In this document: in pieces, positions 5,572-7,119 of the stretch | Layout of the letters: every line of letters starts with the position of its first letter | Numbering within the stretch: position 1 is the first letter of the stretch | From: Promethearchaeota archaeon | GTDB lineage: Archaea > Asgardarchaeota > Lokiarchaeia > Sigyniarchaeales > Promethearchaeaceae | Reading direction: 5' to 3' | DNA length: 7,119 nucleotides | Assembly: GCA_014729055.1 (NCBI GenBank) | Contig: WJKO01000042.1 | Span: forward strand, 1 to 7,119 | Program-made: the position numbers and the translations under genes | The notes under the pieces: model-generated | Seen by the model: only the letters and a program-made list of their open reading frames with translations | Databases searched by the model: none | What the model was told of the DNA's origin: nothing

Positions 5572-5595
5572 AACAAACCATTTAGGAGATATCGA

Positions 5596-5853
5596 ATGTC
5601 ACGGAGAAAAGATTTATTAAGTGTTAGTTATCACAGTGATGATGACACTGGTATGTATCAAATAGGGGAAATTGATTTTGGGGTAAATTTTGAACTGGAA
5701 AATTATATTAAAAAGTATAAGTATAAAGGTGTTAAAGACATATTAGCAGCTTTAGGGCATTTGGCATGGGAAGTGAAACAAGCTTATTACAAAGTAGGTG
5801 TTCCTCCGGATGAAGCAAAGAATGGTATTGACTGTGGTAATAATAAATTATAA
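5596..5853 (+). CDS. Small hypothetical phage protein (85 aa)
   Basis: I do not recognise this protein. It has an excellent ribosome site (TAGGAG, seven bases before ATG). It begins with a basic MSRRK, followed by an acidic serine/aspartate stretch and a predicted helical middle (VKDILAALGHLAWEVKQAYYKVG, about 46-68; described here in parts: VKDILAALG, then HLAWEVKQAYY). There is no transmembrane segment, zinc site or catalytic motif. It is the first intact gene downstream of the promoter at 5353 and is followed after 23 bases by the next gene, so the two are probably co-transcribed. The balanced composition and strong start signal support a real gene of unknown role. Confidence 0.68.
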   Translation: MSRRKDLLSVSYHSDDDTGMYQIGEIDFGVNFELENYIKKYKYKGVKDILAALGHLAWEVKQAYYKVGVPPDEAKNGIDCGNNKL

Positions 5854-5876
5854 ACAATTAGAAGGAGATAAAAATA

Positions 5877-6176
5877 ATGATTATTTGTAATGTTGATGGG
5901 TACGATTATAGAATTAGTTTTCACCATGATAAGCCTGATATTACTCCAAGAACTACTGTTTGTAAACTTGAAAGAGTTAAAGCAGGTTCTAGATTTAATG
6001 ATGAAGGTGAATCTATCTCGACTGGTATATCTACATGTGCAAAAGTAGATAATTTTTCAAAAGCTTATGGTCGTTTTAGATCAATGAAGAGAGCTATGAA
6101 AAGTATTAATGATAAAAATCTTAGAAAAAAGATTTGGGGTATTGTCAATAAATCATCTATCTGTAAGGTTACTTAA
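5877..6176 (+). CDS. Small conserved-looking phage protein (99 aa)
   Basis: This is a 99-residue protein of unknown function. Its start is well defined by GAAGGAGAT about ten bases upstream. A beta-rich first half (RISFHHDKPD then RTTVCKLERV) leads to a segment STCAKVDNFSKAYGRFRSMK and a basic helical end with RKKIWGIV. The pattern of a cysteine, D.F.K..GR..A/S..RA and a closing R..IW resembles a family of small phage proteins I have seen annotated only as hypothetical, in which the GR..A..RA segment is the conserved part. It is strongly basic toward the end, so nucleic-acid binding is conceivable but unproven. Its last 24 bases overlap the 3' end of the convergent minus-strand gene, and no terminator separates them. 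Confidence 0.68.
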   Translation: MIICNVDGYDYRISFHHDKPDITPRTTVCKLERVKAGSRFNDEGESISTGISTCAKVDNFSKAYGRFRSMKRAMKSINDKNLRKKIWGIVNKSSICKVT

Positions 6177-6419
6177 CTCTTTAATATTTTGAGCCATAGT
6201 TTTTTTAGCTTTACTAAATAAGTCATCTATGAGGATACGATTGTTTAAGTCTATATTTGTTAAATTAGCAGAATAGTTTCCGGTGTGGTTATTAATTCTA
6301 TACTCCCAATGTAAATTTACTATTAGACCATCACTTGATTCTATTGAGCCAATATTTACTCTACATCGTATTGGACAGATTGAGTGCATTTTTGTTAGTA
6401 AGTTTAAAATATTTTGCAT
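6153..6419 (-). CDS. Small minus-strand hypothetical protein (88 aa)
   Basis: I do not recognise this protein, but it reads like real coding sequence: RVNIGSIESSDGLIVNLHWE is followed by a polar stretch and a lysine-rich helix (FSKAKKTMAQNIKELSNL). The 77-codon plus-strand frame opposite it is hydrophobic and cysteine-rich, as antisense shadows usually are. The ATG at 6419 lacks a clear Shine-Dalgarno. The internal ATG at 6389 is no better, and would drop ten residues and leave MHSICPIRC at the front. It is the only minus-strand gene supported here and overlaps its convergent neighbour by 24 bases. The divergent intergenic region to its right (6420-6512) would hold its promoter, but no clear minus-strand box was found. 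Confidence 0.58.
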   Translation of the reverse strand: MQNILNLLTKMHSICPIRCRVNIGSIESSDGLIVNLHWEYRINNHTGNYSANLTNIDLNNRILIDDLFSKAKKTMAQNIKELSNLTDR

Positions 6420-6478
6420 AACTTATATTTTATTATGGCATATGTCATTTAAATATATTTCTGTAGTATATTCTAGTA

Positions 6479-6491
6479 TTTACCGGGTAAA
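6479..6491. promoter_or_regulatory. Perfect 13-bp palindrome, possible operator
   Basis: TTTACCGGGTAAA is a perfect 6+1+6 palindrome in the gap between the divergent genes at 6419 and 6513. It lies a few bases after a possible -10 (TATATT, 6467-6472), for which no good -35 is visible. Position and symmetry fit a repressor-binding site or a small hairpin in the leader. Function is inferred only. Confidence 0.4.
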
Positions 6492-6512
6492 CATGAGGAT
6501 CAAAAATAATTT

Positions 6513-7119
6513 ATGAAAAAATTCACATTACTGGAAGATATATTAGTTGGCTATAATTTTTATCCAAGGCATACATCTGCTTATTTAGTCGAACAACCTA
6601 CAACTGCTCCAACAAAGCCTGAGACGGAGCCTGATACTAAACCTGAGACTGAGCCTGATGATGATCCAGATCCTTTTCATCCACCACAACCTATAGTGGA
6701 GCCTAAACCTAAGGCAATAAAAGTTTTTAAAGAAGCATATGAGGATGAGGTAAATCCTAATACTGCAAATTTTTGGAAAGACATTAGGAAAAAAGAGCAT
6801 AAACATATCTTTAGTAAGCATCCTATACTAGCTCTTCATGGTGATGATTTATCAAAACAGGGTTATGAACATCATAAAGATATAGAATTTGATTCAGGTA
6901 AGATGATGCATCTTATGATGCAAATTCAAAAGATTGAAGGCCCACATAAGGAAGAATTAGAAGAATTAGCTAAAAAAATAATAGTTGAGATATATGGTAT
7001 TCCTAAAGAGATGCTTCAAGCGGATTTAACTCGTAATACAGATATACAGGGAGAACAAGGTGATGATTCTTCTGAGCCTGACCCTGATGAACAGATACCT
7101 GCAGAATTGTTGAAAGAAA
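6513..7119 (+). CDS. Pro/Glu/Asp-repeat phage protein, N-terminal part (runs off the window)
   Basis: The frame is open from ATG 6513 to the end of the window, giving 202 residues with no stop. A short conserved-looking head (MKKFTLLEDILVGYNFYPRH) is followed by a low-complexity linker (about 29-65) built on PETEPDTK repeats. A folded part then starts at about 68, with HPILALHGDD at 103-112, GYEHHKDIEFDSGKMMHLMM at about 117-136 and a helical run ending EIYGIPKEML at 159-168. A second acidic stretch begins near 182. There is an in-frame stop at 6507-6509, so this ATG is the earliest start. GAGGA lies 13 bases upstream, which is rather far. No signal peptide. I do not recognise the family. The composition and a linker separating two blocks would suit a virion or scaffold-associated protein, but this is inference. 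Confidence 0.75.
   Translation, partial: MKKFTLLEDILVGYNFYPRHTSAYLVEQPTTAPTKPETEPDTKPETEPDDDPDPFHPPQPIVEPKPKAIKVFKEAYEDEVNPNTANFWKDIRKKEHKHIFSKHPILALHGDDLSKQGYEHHKDIEFDSGKMMHLMMQIQKIEGPHKEELEELAKKIIVEIYGIPKEMLQADLTRNTDIQGEQGDDSSEPDPDEQIPAELLKE
6618..6659 (+). repeat. 24-bp in-frame coding repeat (PETEPDTK)
   Basis: The 24-bp unit CCTGAGACGGAGCCTGATAC plus four more bases (6618-6641) is followed by a second, 18-base partial copy (6642-6659) that differs by one base. It encodes PETEPDTK-PETEPD and keeps the reading frame. Such short coding repeats can expand or contract without breaking the protein, changing linker length. Confidence 0.7.

Larger units (their letters stand above)
5286..5595. 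other. Intergenic region with repeat, promoter and broken small ORF
   Basis: This 310-base stretch holds no intact gene of note. It contains a small hairpin around the DUF4419 stop (7-bp arms 5271-5277 and 5281-5287, no T-run). A GGAG site precedes ATG at 5300, which opens only an 11-codon frame (MNELVINSASD). It also contains the 16-bp tandem repeat, a sigma70-type promoter and a frameshifted small ORF listed separately. It looks like decayed or recently rearranged sequence between two working gene blocks. Confidence 0.5.

Noticed and set aside
6283..6516. 77-codon plus-strand frame opposite the minus-strand gene
   Set aside because: Its composition is hydrophobic and cysteine-rich with no protein-like pattern and no ribosome site; the minus strand reads much better.
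6585..6821. 78-codon minus-strand frame opposite the acidic repeat
   Set aside because: It is an arginine/leucine repeat created by reading the PETEPD repeat backwards; the plus-strand frame is open to the window end.

Overview
This window looks like part of a divergent T4-like tailed phage (myovirus) genome. It opens with the C-terminal end of a gp23-type major capsid protein, which is closed by a very long, near-perfect terminator hairpin. It ends with the first 202 codons of an unidentified, probably virion-associated protein with a Pro/Glu/Asp repeat. Between these two genes lies about 6 kb of AT-rich accessory DNA. The capsid segment is near 50% G+C on sampled lines, while the accessory DNA is often near 30%. 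The host cannot be named. Shine-Dalgarno sites and textbook sigma70-type boxes show only a bacterium with ordinary signals.

Layout. (1) 1-464: gp23 tail and terminator. (2) 465-710: AT-rich spacer with four copies of a CAAATTGTA motif in both orientations, ending in an exact T4-type late promoter box (TATAAATA). (3) 711-2796: a two-gene operon with a 17-nt overlap. The first gene is a zinc-ribbon protein with two tandem HNH nuclease modules. The second is a DNA methyltransferase with two N-terminal helix-turn-helix (HTH) units. (4) 2810-4246: an extended -10, perfect-consensus sigma70-type promoter that places its start site at or next to the ATG. It drives a 466-residue protein made of two HTH units, a Vsr/EDxHD-like nuclease and a GNAT/Mom-like C-terminal domain, which is the style of phage homing endonucleases. 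(5) 4247-5285: its own TTGAAG-17-TATAAT promoter, short coding debris, and a DUF4419 protein, which is an unexpected cargo gene for a phage. (6) 5286-5595: a 16-bp tandem repeat, a second TTGAAG-17-TATAAT promoter and a small ORF that appears frameshifted. (7) 5596-6176: two small plus-strand phage genes. (8) 6153-6419: one small minus-strand gene whose 3' end overlaps its convergent neighbour. (9) 6420-7119: a palindrome-bearing leader and the partial repeat-containing gene.

How it fits together (inference). The stretch downstream of gp23 has collected mobile or selfish genes: two unrelated nuclease families flank a methyltransferase that carries the same kind of HTH targeting units. Different promoter types (one late-like, three sigma70-like) suggest that the pieces arrived separately and are expressed at different times. 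The most unusual elements are the HTH2-methyltransferase nested between homing-type nucleases, the doubled HNH protein, the apparently leaderless nuclease-GNAT gene and the phage DUF4419 gene. No tRNA, CRISPR array or insertion sequence was seen.
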